A stretch of 64,000 bases of DNA from positions 1 through 64,000 of the forward strand of contig CAWDMC010000016.1 in assembly GCA_963803295.1 (NCBI GenBank), read 5' to 3'. Below are positions 18,024 to 25,751 of the stretch, in pieces. Positions within the stretch are counted from its first letter, which is position 1; the number at the start of each line of letters is the position of its first letter. The DNA comes from CAWDMC01 sp963803295 (GTDB taxonomy: Bacteria; Acidobacteriota; Terriglobia; UBA7540). Below the pieces are notes generated by a model, which was not told where the DNA came from, ran no database searches, and saw nothing but the letters and a program-made list of their open reading frames with translations. The translations under genes and the position numbers were made by a program.

Positions 18024-19283
18024 TTACCCGGAATTTTCAAGGGGCTGCATTTCCCGCAGCCGCCGCTCGAGAAATCGGCGCTCACTATCGTTGCTGACCA
18101 GGGCCAAGGCCCGCTGGTAGCTCTTGGCGGCTTCGGCCGAGGACCCCAGGCGGCGCAACAGGTCGGCCCGCGCGGCGTGCAGCAGGTGATAGTTTTCAAG
18201 ATGGCTGCTCGCCACAAGTTCGTCAATTAGGGCGAGCCCGGACTGCGGCCCTTCTGCCATCGCCACCGCCACGGCGCGGTTTAGCGACACAATCGGCGAA
18301 GGCTGCACACGTTCGAGGAGGTCGTAGAGCTGGACAATTTCTCTCCAGTCCGTATCTTCGACGCGTACGGCCCGGCAATGTACCGCCGCAATCGCGGCCT
18401 GTAGCGCGTAAGGGCCGGGCCCATCGGCGAACGCCTCCTCGACCAGCGGCAGGGCTTCAGCAATTTGCCCGTGGTCCCAGAGTGTGCGATCCTGCTCTTC
18501 GAGCACAATTAGATCGCCGAACTCGTCGAGACGCGCGGGACGGCGCGCGTCGTGAAGGAGCATAAGGGCGAGCAGAGCGGTCGCTTCAGGCGAGGGCTGC
18601 GGCCCCATCAACGTTCTGACCAGCCGCCCCAGACGGATAGCCTCGGCCGAGAGGTCAGCCCTCACCAGGGGCCCGCTTCGAGTGGCGGCATAGCCTTCGT
18701 TGAAGATCAGGTAAATTACGGTGAGCACGGCATCGAGCCGCTCAGCCATAGCCCTCAGCTCGGGCACGGCGTAGGGAATGCCGGCGTCGCGAATCTTGCG
18801 CTTGGCGCGCACTAACCGCTGCGCCATGGTGGCGACCGGCACCAGAAACGCGCGCGCGATCTCGTCCGTCTGGAGGCCGCACAAGGTGTGCAGCGTCAGC
18901 GCCACTTGCGCCTCCGGCGCTAGCGCCGGGTGGCAACAGGTGAAGATCAGGCGAAGGCGGTCGTCGGGAATCTCGTTCGTATCGTAATCCGGCTCTTGGA
19001 TCGCTGGGCCCAACTCGTAGGCGTACGACTCGACTTTTTCCGCGAACAGCGCCCGGCGCCGGATGCGATCGATGGCCTTGTGCCGGGCCGTCTGGACAAT
19101 CCACGCCCGGGGAAATTCGGGCACGCCCGAGGTATGCCATTCCCCAAGAGCGGCCGCAAAGGCTTCCTGCGCACATTCTTCGGCCAGGTCGAAGTCGCCA
19201 ACGAGTCTAATAAGGGTGGCGACGATCCGGCCCCAATCGGAACGATAAAGCGCCTCTACGGTTCGAGCTGTATCCGTGGCCAT
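18024..19283 (-). CDS. ECF sigma factor, ECF42 type with C-terminal TPR-like extension
   Basis: About 419 residues from ATG 19283 (MATDTARTVEALYRSDWGR). Sigma2 region: LAEECAQEAFAAALGEW and PRAWIVQTARHKAIDRIRRR; sigma4 region: DDRLRLIFTCCHPALAPEAQ and GLQTDEIARAFLVPVATMAQ. The remaining ~230 residues are the DUF6596/TPR-like extension (VYLIFNEGYAATRSG, LNRAVAVAMAEGP, RRFLERRLREM) that defines ECF42. This group has no classical anti-sigma factor; the C-terminal extension is thought to control activity. It diverges from two YCII genes, its characteristic genomic partners. The intervening DNA contains TGTAGGCGCTACA (19347-19359), a possible operator. Confidence 0.92.
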   Translation of the reverse strand: MATDTARTVEALYRSDWGRIVATLIRLVGDFDLAEECAQEAFAAALGEWHTSGVPEFPRAWIVQTARHKAIDRIRRRALFAEKVESYAYELGPAIQEPDYDTNEIPDDRLRLIFTCCHPALAPEAQVALTLHTLCGLQTDEIARAFLVPVATMAQRLVRAKRKIRDAGIPYAVPELRAMAERLDAVLTVIYLIFNEGYAATRSGPLVRADLSAEAIRLGRLVRTLMGPQPSPEATALLALMLLHDARRPARLDEFGDLIVLEEQDRTLWDHGQIAEALPLVEEAFADGPGPYALQAAIAAVHCRAVRVEDTDWREIVQLYDLLERVQPSPIVSLNRAVAVAMAEGPQSGLALIDELVASSHLENYHLLHAARADLLRRLGSSAEAAKSYQRALALVSNDSERRFLERRLREMQPLENSG

Positions 19284-19397
19284 AAGATGATTGTAGATTT
19301 TCTCGGCCGTGGTGTCGATTCGGACGGCCACCGTTCGACTCACTGATGTAGGCGCTACAAAAAAGAAGCGCTTCCAAAACCAGAAGGAGGCAAGACA

Positions 19398-19814
19398 ATG
19401 CGATGTATGGTGATCGTCAAGGCGAATCGGGATTCAGAGGCAGGCGTCCTCCCCACCAAGGAAATCCCTAGCGAGATGGGCAAGTTCAACGAAGAACTGG
19501 CGAAGGCCGGCGTGCTGCTGGCGGGGGAAGGGCTCCATCCGAGCTCCAAAGGCAAGCGTGTCAAGTTCTTCGAAGCAAAACGGGATGTGATCGATGGACC
19601 TTTTGCCGAGACCAAGGAATTGGTTGCCGGTTTCTGGATGTGGCAGGTAAAGTCGATGGAAGAGGCGGTCGAATGGGTAAAGCGCAGTCCCTTCTGCGGC
19701 GGGGCCGAAATCGAAATTCGCCAGGTGTTCGAGCCAGAGGACTTTGGCGAGGCACTCACACCTGAGCTGAGGGAGCAAGAGGAACGCTTGCGCTTGCGAG
19801 TGGCAAGGAAGTAA
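19398..19814 (+). CDS. YCII/DGPF-domain protein
   Basis: 138 residues. YCII fold with the signature stretch DVIDGPFAETKELVAGFW and terminal EIRQVFEPEDFGE. Strong ribosome site AAGGAGG at 19384-19390. Family members are small ferredoxin-like dimers with a conserved His/Asp pair and unknown substrates; they travel with ECF42 sigma factors and are probable regulon members. Here diverging from one ECF42 gene and followed by a second YCII copy. Confidence 0.9.
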   Translation: MRCMVIVKANRDSEAGVLPTKEIPSEMGKFNEELAKAGVLLAGEGLHPSSKGKRVKFFEAKRDVIDGPFAETKELVAGFWMWQVKSMEEAVEWVKRSPFCGGAEIEIRQVFEPEDFGEALTPELREQEERLRLRVARK

Positions 19815-19904
19815 TAGGCATGGATGCGGCGGACCCAACTTCGGCCGCGCTCGTCCGCCGTTCGATCTTACAGCGGCGTTCGATCTACCGATGGAGGCAC
19901 CTCA

Positions 19905-20264
19905 ATGAAGTACATGCTGTTGATTTACGGCGACGAGCAAGCCTGGACCGAGACCGAGCGAGCGGCGTGTTACCAGGAATCGACAGAGGTCGCGCATCAG
20001 CTCAAGTCGAAGGGGCAGTTTCTGGCGACTTCTCCCTTGCAGCCTGTGTCCACTGCGACCAGCGTTCAGGTGCGCAACGGCAAGCGCCTCGTAACCGACG
20101 GTCCGTTCGCCGAGACTAAGGAACAGCTCGGCGGGTACTTCCTGGTGGATGTCGGGAATCTCGACGAGGCCATCGACATTGCCGGACGTATTCCGGGCGC
20201 TCGCAAAGGCACCGTGGAAATCCGGCCGGTACTCGCGATCCCGAACCTACCGTCGGCTTACTGA
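19905..20264 (+). CDS. YCII/DGPF-domain protein, second copy
   Basis: 119 residues from ATG 19905 (GGAGG 7 bp upstream). MKYMLLIYGDEQAW start, then LVTDGPFAETKEQLGGYFLV and KGTVEIRPVL, all typical of DGPF proteins. The stop TGA at 20262-20264 sits at the edge of a BIME-like element. Tandem with the YCII gene at 19398, only moderately similar to it. Confidence 0.9.
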   Translation: MKYMLLIYGDEQAWTETERAACYQESTEVAHQLKSKGQFLATSPLQPVSTATSVQVRNGKRLVTDGPFAETKEQLGGYFLVDVGNLDEAIDIAGRIPGARKGTVEIRPVLAIPNLPSAY

Positions 20265-20276
20265 GCATTACAACTC

Positions 20277-20330
20277 TGTAGCGGCGCTGTCCTCAGCGCC
20301 GAAAACGCCGGTGGGGACACCGGCGCTACA
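20277..20330. repeat. BIME-like double hairpin
   Basis: TGTAGCGGCGCTG ... CGGCGCTACA: two different hairpins (GGCGCTG/CAGCGCC and GCCGGTG/CACCGGC) head-out with GTAG at each end. Same element as 29917-29969 and 62238-62291. Confidence 0.85.
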
Positions 20331-20398
20331 GTAAGGCCAATAGGACGTGGCCAAAACCGGGAAAGCAAGCGGCTATCAGTTCACGTCAGGAGATTATT

Positions 20399-20914
20399 AT
20401 GAGCGGCACCGCTACGGAAACCTTAAGGGAAGTCGAAGCGCTTCGCGAGAGCGCCCGAACCACGCACCAGGTGGTCAGGCTCAATGTCGACGGCCTGACC
20501 CAGGAAGACAGCCTCATCCAGCCGGCGCCCTCTGGAAGCTGCCTGAACTGGGTTTTGGGTCATCTTCTCAGCGTATACGAGGGCGCGCTCCCCAGGCTCG
20601 GACAAGAACCGGTCATGGAACCCGGCGCCCTCAAGAGGTATGCCCGGGGCAGTCCGCCACTGAAGAACCCTGCCGAGACCTTGCCACTGCCCAAACTGAT
20701 GGAAGCCTGGGACGAGGCCGCCAAGCGTGTCGATGCCGGCCTCGCGAGCCTTACCTCACAGGCTCTGGACGCACTTGCGCCTGCCTCACCCACCAACAAT
20801 CCGAACGAGACTCTGCGCTCGCTTCTGGCAGTGATTTCCTTCCATCAGGCCTACCACGCGGGACAGACGGGACTGCTCCGAAGGATCGCCGGTAAAGTCG
20901 GGGCGATCCCTTGA
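20399..20914 (+). CDS. DinB-superfamily protein
   Basis: 171 residues forming the four-helix DinB/YfiT bundle: SGSCLNWVLGHLLSVYEGAL provides the first metal-type His, and AVISFHQAYHAGQTGLLRRI the second pair. Such proteins are metal-dependent thiol transferases or of unknown activity. GGAG precedes ATG 20399. It is in the same orientation as the upstream YCII genes and the downstream DoxX gene; DinB and DoxX genes frequently accompany ECF42/YCII modules. Confidence 0.88.
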   Translation: MSGTATETLREVEALRESARTTHQVVRLNVDGLTQEDSLIQPAPSGSCLNWVLGHLLSVYEGALPRLGQEPVMEPGALKRYARGSPPLKNPAETLPLPKLMEAWDEAAKRVDAGLASLTSQALDALAPASPTNNPNETLRSLLAVISFHQAYHAGQTGLLRRIAGKVGAIP

Positions 20915-21063
20915 GTTAACCGCAAGTTTCAGCTGCGACGGTAGGACGGCGAGACTTCAGCACCGCCGGTAGAGGGCTTTTCGATTGTTCTCCAACCCCG
21001 CCGTCTTAACGGGAAACGAACGTCTTTTGCCGACGAAAACTTCAGGACGTCCGGAGACAACCT

Positions 21064-21459
21064 ATGGAATCCGCTACCCAAACCTCGCCGGTCTCGACGC
21101 GATCGCTCTGGGCCGGACGTATTGTTAGCGCAATACCGGTGCTGTTGCTGCTCCTGAGTGCGGTGATGAAATTAATGAAGCCGCCGTCTGTCGTGCAAGG
21201 ATTCGCCCACTTCGGGCTTCCCCTCAACCTGGCCGTCAAAATCGGGATCCTTGAGCTCACCTGCGCCGTCGTCTACGCGATTCCGCGCACTTGCGTTCTC
21301 GGTGCGATCCTGATGACTGCATATCTCGGCGGCGCAACCGTTACCAACGTGCGCGTCGGCGATTCATTCATCATGACGGTGGTTCTCGGCGTACTGGTCT
21401 GGGTCGGACTTTTCTTGCGTGATGAACGCCTGCGAGCACTCGTGCCTCTGCGAAGTTAG
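21064..21459 (+). CDS. DoxX-family membrane protein
   Basis: 131 residues, four predicted transmembrane helices: IVSAIPVLLLLLSAVMKLM, AVKIGILELTCAVVYAIP, CVLGAILMTAYLGGATVTNV and SFIMTVVLGVLVWVGLFL. DoxX-like quinone-type membrane subunit with unknown role. Ribosome site GGAGAC 7 bp before ATG 21064. Confidence 0.9.
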   Translation: MESATQTSPVSTRSLWAGRIVSAIPVLLLLLSAVMKLMKPPSVVQGFAHFGLPLNLAVKIGILELTCAVVYAIPRTCVLGAILMTAYLGGATVTNVRVGDSFIMTVVLGVLVWVGLFLRDERLRALVPLRS

Positions 21460-21661
21460 GGCTCAGGGTCTGGCGTCTGGACCTCAAGGGAGGATATGAT
21501 CGGTATTCCCCGTGACCCAGCATGCGTGGAATTCGTCCAGGCTTCCGGATGTCACCGTGATTCTTGCATCCAGACCTCTCAGGCCATGGAGCACCAAAAA
21601 CTTCTGGGCGCTCCGCGGATTTACTACCTGAAAGATCGATCCGATGTGAAGGAGGAAATCA

Positions 21662-22849
21662 ATGAGCAGTGTACGGGTATTGGTTGGCACACGCAAGGGT
21701 GCCTTCGTCCTGACCTCAGACGGCAAGCGCGTGAAATGGGATGTCAGCGGTCCCCATTTTGCGGGTTGGGAAATCTATCACCTCAAGGGATCGCCCGCGG
21801 ATCCGAACCGTTTGTATGCGTCGCAGACCAGCGGCTGGTTTGGGCAGATCATCCAACGCTCCGACGACGGCGGCAAAACATGGCACCAACCGGGGACACC
21901 GCCCGGTGAGCCGACCACGACCCCAGAGGGCATGCCCAAGGCCGAGAGCAACAAATTCGTTTACGACACTTCCCCGGAAACCGGTAAACCTCTCACCACT
22001 CATCAGTTCTACGACGGCACGCAGCACCCCTGGGAGTTCAAGCGAGTTTGGCATCTCGAACCGTCGCTAACCGATCCGGAAACGGTCTACGCCGGGATAG
22101 AGGACGCCGCCATTTTCCGCACCACCGACGGCGGCAAGGCCTGGCACGAGTTGCCCGGACTGCGCGGTCACGGGACAGGACCCAAGTGGCAGCCCGGCGC
22201 AGGCGGGATGTGTTTGCACACGATCCTTTTGGATCCGAGCGATCCCAAACGGATCTACGTCGCCATCTCAGCCGCGGGCGCCTTCCGCAGCGACGATGCC
22301 GGCGAGAGCTGGAAACCGATCAATCAAGGACTCAAGTCTCAATACATCCCCGACCCGAACGCCGAGGTCGGCCACTGCGTTCACCGCATTGCCATGCACC
22401 GCTCGCGCCCGGGCGTGCTGTTTATGCAGAAACACTGGGACGTCATGCGCAGCGATAACGCCGGCGACTCCTGGCAGGAGGTCAGCGGGAATCTACCCAC
22501 CGACTTCGGATTCCCCATCGACGTCCATGCGCACGAACCCGAGACTATCTATGTGGTCCCGATCACGAGCGATGGGCTACATTACCCGCCCGAGGGAAAA
22601 CTGCGCGTCTACCGCAGCCGCACCGGCGGCAACGAGTGGGAGCCGCTTACCAACGGTCTGCCGCAACGCGACTGTTACGTGAACGTGCTGCGCGACGCCA
22701 TGGCCGTAGACTCACTCGATTCGTGCGGCGTATATTTCGGTACCACCGGCGGGCAGGTATACGCCTCGCCGGATGCCGGAGACAGCTGGGCCCCTATCGT
22801 CCGCGATCTTCCCGCGGTACTTTCCGTAGAGGTGCAAACGCTCCAATGA
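21662..22849 (+). CDS. BNR/sortilin-type beta-propeller protein (exo-alpha-sialidase-like)
   Basis: 395 residues; AAGGAGG just upstream of ATG 21662. Repeated Asp-box/BNR motifs are clear: SDDGGKTWHQPG, TTDGGKAWHELPG, SDDAGESWKPIN, SDNAGDSWQEV and SPDAGDSWAPI. No signal peptide, so probably cytoplasmic. The label 'sialidase-like' refers to the fold only: I do not see the sialidase Arg triad. In many genomes such propellers are followed by a MoaD/ThiS-like protein; here that partner lies at 23671, separated by an inserted MazEF pair. Confidence 0.85.
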   Translation: MSSVRVLVGTRKGAFVLTSDGKRVKWDVSGPHFAGWEIYHLKGSPADPNRLYASQTSGWFGQIIQRSDDGGKTWHQPGTPPGEPTTTPEGMPKAESNKFVYDTSPETGKPLTTHQFYDGTQHPWEFKRVWHLEPSLTDPETVYAGIEDAAIFRTTDGGKAWHELPGLRGHGTGPKWQPGAGGMCLHTILLDPSDPKRIYVAISAAGAFRSDDAGESWKPINQGLKSQYIPDPNAEVGHCVHRIAMHRSRPGVLFMQKHWDVMRSDNAGDSWQEVSGNLPTDFGFPIDVHAHEPETIYVVPITSDGLHYPPEGKLRVYRSRTGGNEWEPLTNGLPQRDCYVNVLRDAMAVDSLDSCGVYFGTTGGQVYASPDAGDSWAPIVRDLPAVLSVEVQTLQ

Positions 22850-22888
22850 ACGGCATGCCGGAGTACGCATCCGCCAGCTTGCCGTCTG

Positions 22889-22924
22889 TTGACTGTCGAG
22901 TCGGCTGTGGAGTAGAGTCCACAG
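22889..22924 (+). promoter_or_regulatory. mazEF promoter and operator dyad
   Basis: TTGACT (22889-22894), 18-bp spacer, TAGAGT (22913-22918). Around the -10 lies the inverted repeat CTGTGGA-GTAGAG-TCCACAG (22905-22924), which ends one base before the antitoxin ATG at 22926. No room remains for a ribosome-binding site, pointing to a leaderless message. Confidence 0.6.
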
Positions 22925-22925
22925 T

Positions 22926-23159
22926 ATGGAAACAATTCAAGTTGTATTGGATTCCGAACTGCTCCGTGCCACAGACGGCGCGGCCCGGCGGGCGCGAGTC
23001 AACCGTTCGGCGCTGGTCCGCACGGCGCTTCGCGAACATCTGAGGCGAATCGAGAGGCAGCGTTTGGAAGACCGCGATCGCCGGGGGTATCAGCAGCGCC
23101 CTGATGATCCCACAGAAGTTGACGGCTGGGAGCGAGTGGCAACTTGGCCGGAAAGATAG
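22926..23159 (+). CDS. ribbon-helix-helix antitoxin (MazE-like)
   Basis: 77 residues. N-terminal RHH unit (METIQVVLDSELLRATDGAA then VNRSALVRTALREHLRR) for operator binding, C-terminal charged tail for toxin neutralisation ending WERVATWPER. Overlaps the toxin start by 16 nt. Likely autorepressor of the dyad at 22905-22924. Confidence 0.88.
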   Translation: METIQVVLDSELLRATDGAARRARVNRSALVRTALREHLRRIERQRLEDRDRRGYQQRPDDPTEVDGWERVATWPER

Positions 23160-23476
23160 GCCGCGGGGATGTTCGGCTTTACCGTTTCGCTCGCCCGGAC
23201 AAGCAAAGACCGGTAATCGTGCTAACCAGGGAAAGCGCGATACCATACCTGTCGGTGGTTACGGTGGCGCCGATCACGTCGACAATCCGGGGAGTGCCAT
23301 CAGAGGTCCGCCTGACCGAGGCGGACGGAATGAAAGGTCCGTGTGCTGTTAACCTGTACAACGTGGTGACCGTGCGAAAGGCTCACCTGGGCCGGCGGGT
23401 CGCAGTACTCAGCGCCGAGCGGCTAAACGAGATCTGCAACGCCCTGGGTTTTGCGCTCGGGTGCCTATCACCATAG
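23144..23476 (+). CDS. MazF/PemK-type endoribonuclease toxin
   Basis: 110 residues. PemK fold: GRGDVRLYRFARPDKQRPVI, VLTRESAIPYLSVVTVAPIT, GVPSEVRLTEADGMKGPCAV and NLYNVVTVRKAHLGRRV, close to the canonical MazF layout. Start is TTG 23144, inside the antitoxin's last codons. Cleaves mRNA at short sequence motifs. Positioned between the BNR protein and its usual MoaD-like partner, so the pair was probably inserted there. Confidence 0.9.
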   Translation: MAGKIGRGDVRLYRFARPDKQRPVIVLTRESAIPYLSVVTVAPITSTIRGVPSEVRLTEADGMKGPCAVNLYNVVTVRKAHLGRRVAVLSAERLNEICNALGFALGCLSP

Positions 23477-23670
23477 GGCACGACGTGTGGTTGCGCGCGA
23501 TGCCGTTGACACTGGGACCGCCAGCAATGCACGCCAACTCGCAAACCGGATCGTGATTGGCTGCAACCTCGAGATGTACTCCACCGCGGCGCTGTCTTGG
23601 CCGTTTCAGGCAGCCTTTTCGAATTGACGGCTGACATCGTGTCTTCCGCGCACTGCTGGAGGTTATCGCT

Positions 23671-23967
23671 ATGATTCGAGTCATACTGCCGACCCATCTG
23701 CGAACGCTGGCGCACATCGACGGCGAGGTGAGTCTCGATGTTGGAGACCGGGCCACACAGCGCTCGGTCCTCGATGCTCTCGAGGCCCGCTATCCGATGC
23801 TGCGCGGGACAATCAGGGATCACGTCACCCAGCAGCGCCGGCCCTTCGTAAGGTTCTTCGCCTGCGAGGAAGACCTGTCCCACGAACCACCGGACGCTCC
23901 TCTGCCTGAGGCGGTAACGAAGGGGGCGGAGCCTTTTCTCATCATCGGGGCGATCGCCGGCGGTTAG
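23671..23967 (+). CDS. MoaD/ThiS-family ubiquitin-like protein
   Basis: 98 residues from ATG 23671 with GGAGG upstream. Beta-grasp features: MIRVILPTHLRTLA, DVGDRATQRSVLDALEARYP, VRFFACEEDLS and the C-terminus FLIIGAIAGG, ending in the exposed Gly-Gly used for adenylation and thiocarboxylate or isopeptide formation. No MoaE, MoeB or ThiF-like activating enzyme is present in the window. The conserved neighbour elsewhere is the BNR propeller protein (here at 21662). Function of the pair is not established. Intervening DNA 23477-23670 shows nothing recognisable. Confidence 0.88.
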   Translation: MIRVILPTHLRTLAHIDGEVSLDVGDRATQRSVLDALEARYPMLRGTIRDHVTQQRRPFVRFFACEEDLSHEPPDAPLPEAVTKGAEPFLIIGAIAGG

Positions 23968-24044
23968 CCTCGAAAGAAAAATGTCCGCGGACGGGCTCCT
24001 CGAACGTCTACACCTCGGAAAAACCAAACTGAGGAGGAATCGTC

Positions 24045-24386
24045 ATGAGCGAGTTTGTGTACCTGTATCGCGGTGGAGAGTCGTGGAGATCGCCCGAGAA
24101 GATGGAACAAACGATGCAGAAGTGGATCGCGTGGATGAAGGACCTGGGCGAGAAAGGTCATCTCAAAGATCAAGGTCAACCACTTGAGCGCACGGGCAAG
24201 GTTGTCAAGGGCGCGCAAAAGACGGTCACTGACGGCCCGTACGCCGAGACCAAAGATATAGTTGGTGGATACACGCTTGTCGAGGCCAAGGATCTCGAGC
24301 AGGCGGTCGAGCTCTCCTTGGGCTGCCCGATCTTCGAGGTCGGGGGCCTCGTCGAGGTGCGGCCGGTGATGAAAATGAGCATGTGA
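24045..24386 (+). CDS. YCII/DGPF-domain protein, third copy
   Basis: 113 residues; GAGGAGG at a good distance before ATG 24045. EFVYLYRGGESW start, TVTDGPYAETKDIVGGYTLV and LVEVRPVMKM. The stop overlaps the ATG of the ECF gene by one base (TGATG), so this YCII and the sigma factor are translationally coupled, the standard ECF42 arrangement. Confidence 0.92.
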   Translation: MSEFVYLYRGGESWRSPEKMEQTMQKWIAWMKDLGEKGHLKDQGQPLERTGKVVKGAQKTVTDGPYAETKDIVGGYTLVEAKDLEQAVELSLGCPIFEVGGLVEVRPVMKMSM

Positions 24387-25630
24387 TGGAGCTTGAAGAC
24401 CATCTCTTCCGGCGCGAGGCGGGGCGCATGGTCGCCGTGCTGACGCGGATCTTCGGAGTCCAGCACCTCGCCCTGGCAGAAGACGTCGTCCAAGACGCCT
24501 TCTGCCGCGCCCTGGAAGTGTGGAAATTCCGCGGAGTGCCTTCGAACCCGTCCGCGTGGCTCATGGCGGCGGCGAAGAATCGCGCCTTCGACCTGCTGCG
24601 GCACGACCGCACGGCTCGCACCTTCGCACCCGAGCTCGGGCGGCTACTCCAGGGCGAAGCGACGCTTGCCCCCATCATCGAGGAGCTATTCGCCGCCAAT
24701 GCCATCAAAGACGATGAGCTTCGCATGATGTTCTCGTGCTGTCATCCCCGTCTGCCAGAGCCGTTGCAGGTGGCGCTCGTGCTTCACATCCTGTGCGGAT
24801 TCAGCGTGAGTGAGATCGCCAGCGCCTTCGTCAGCAGTGAAGCTGCCATCGAGAAGCGCCTCGTGCGCGCCAAGAAGGTGCTCGCCGGCTCGAAGAGGTT
24901 GTTCGAAATCGGAGGTGCGGACGACTTCGCTGCCCGCCTGCCGGCGGTCCAGCGGGCGCTCTACTTGCTATTTAACGAGGGCTATCACGGCGCGTCCGGT
25001 GAGTCGGCTGTGCGGGTGGAGCTCTGCCGGGAAGCGATGCGCCTGGTGACACTGCTTCGCGAGCATCCCCTCGCCTCGACGCCGGCGACGCGGGCACTCT
25101 CGGCCCTCATGTGTCTGCACGCGGCGCGCTTGCCGGCCCGCCTCGACGAGTCAGGCAACTTGAAAGCGATCTTTGACCAGGATCGGTCGCAATGGGATGC
25201 CAGGCTTGTCGCCGAAGGACAAAGGCTCCTCGATCTCTCGGCCACGGGTTCCGAGTTGACCCCATATCATATCGAGGCCGCGATCGCGTGGGTGCACGCG
25301 AGCGCGCGGCGTGCAGAGGAGACAGACTGGGGAACGATCGTTTGGCTGTACGACACGCTGATGACAATTGCCCCCTCCCCGGTCGTTGCTCTCAACCGTG
25401 CCATGGCCGTTGCCGAACACGAGGGTTCCGAACGCGGGCTTGAAGAGATCCGCGCGATCGCCGGCCGCGAGCGCCTCGCCGCCTATCCTTTCTACTCCGC
25501 TGCGCTTGGTGAGCTTGAGCGGCGAAGCGGGAGACACGGGATCGCGCGCGGGCACTTTCGAGCAGCCCTCGCGCTCGCGCGCAACTCGACAGAGCGACGG
25601 TTCCTGGAGCGGCGGTTGGCTGTGTGTTAA
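24386..25630 (+). CDS. ECF sigma factor, ECF42 type (second)
   Basis: About 414 residues from ATG 24386. Sigma2: LAEDVVQDAFCRALEVWKF and PSAWLMAAAKNRAFDLLR; sigma4: DDELRMMFSCCHPRLPEPLQ and GFSVSEIASAFVSSEAAIEK. The C-terminal part carries the ECF42 extension (ALYLLFNEGYHG, LMCLHAARLPARLDESG, LNRAMAVAEHEG, RRFLERRLAVC). Different enough from the factor at 18024-19283 to be a separate paralogue with its own YCII partner. Confidence 0.92.
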   Translation: MELEDHLFRREAGRMVAVLTRIFGVQHLALAEDVVQDAFCRALEVWKFRGVPSNPSAWLMAAAKNRAFDLLRHDRTARTFAPELGRLLQGEATLAPIIEELFAANAIKDDELRMMFSCCHPRLPEPLQVALVLHILCGFSVSEIASAFVSSEAAIEKRLVRAKKVLAGSKRLFEIGGADDFAARLPAVQRALYLLFNEGYHGASGESAVRVELCREAMRLVTLLREHPLASTPATRALSALMCLHAARLPARLDESGNLKAIFDQDRSQWDARLVAEGQRLLDLSATGSELTPYHIEAAIAWVHASARRAEETDWGTIVWLYDTLMTIAPSPVVALNRAMAVAEHEGSERGLEEIRAIAGRERLAAYPFYSAALGELERRSGRHGIARGHFRAALALARNSTERRFLERRLAVC

Positions 25631-25751
25631 GCCGGTCCTGATCTCTGCGCATCATAGCACCGCGAAATTCTGCCGCCTGTAAGCCGCAACACCCCGAGTC
25701 CTAGCCCTCCTTTATAATCGTTCGCAAATCGTTCATAATCAGCAATTAACT

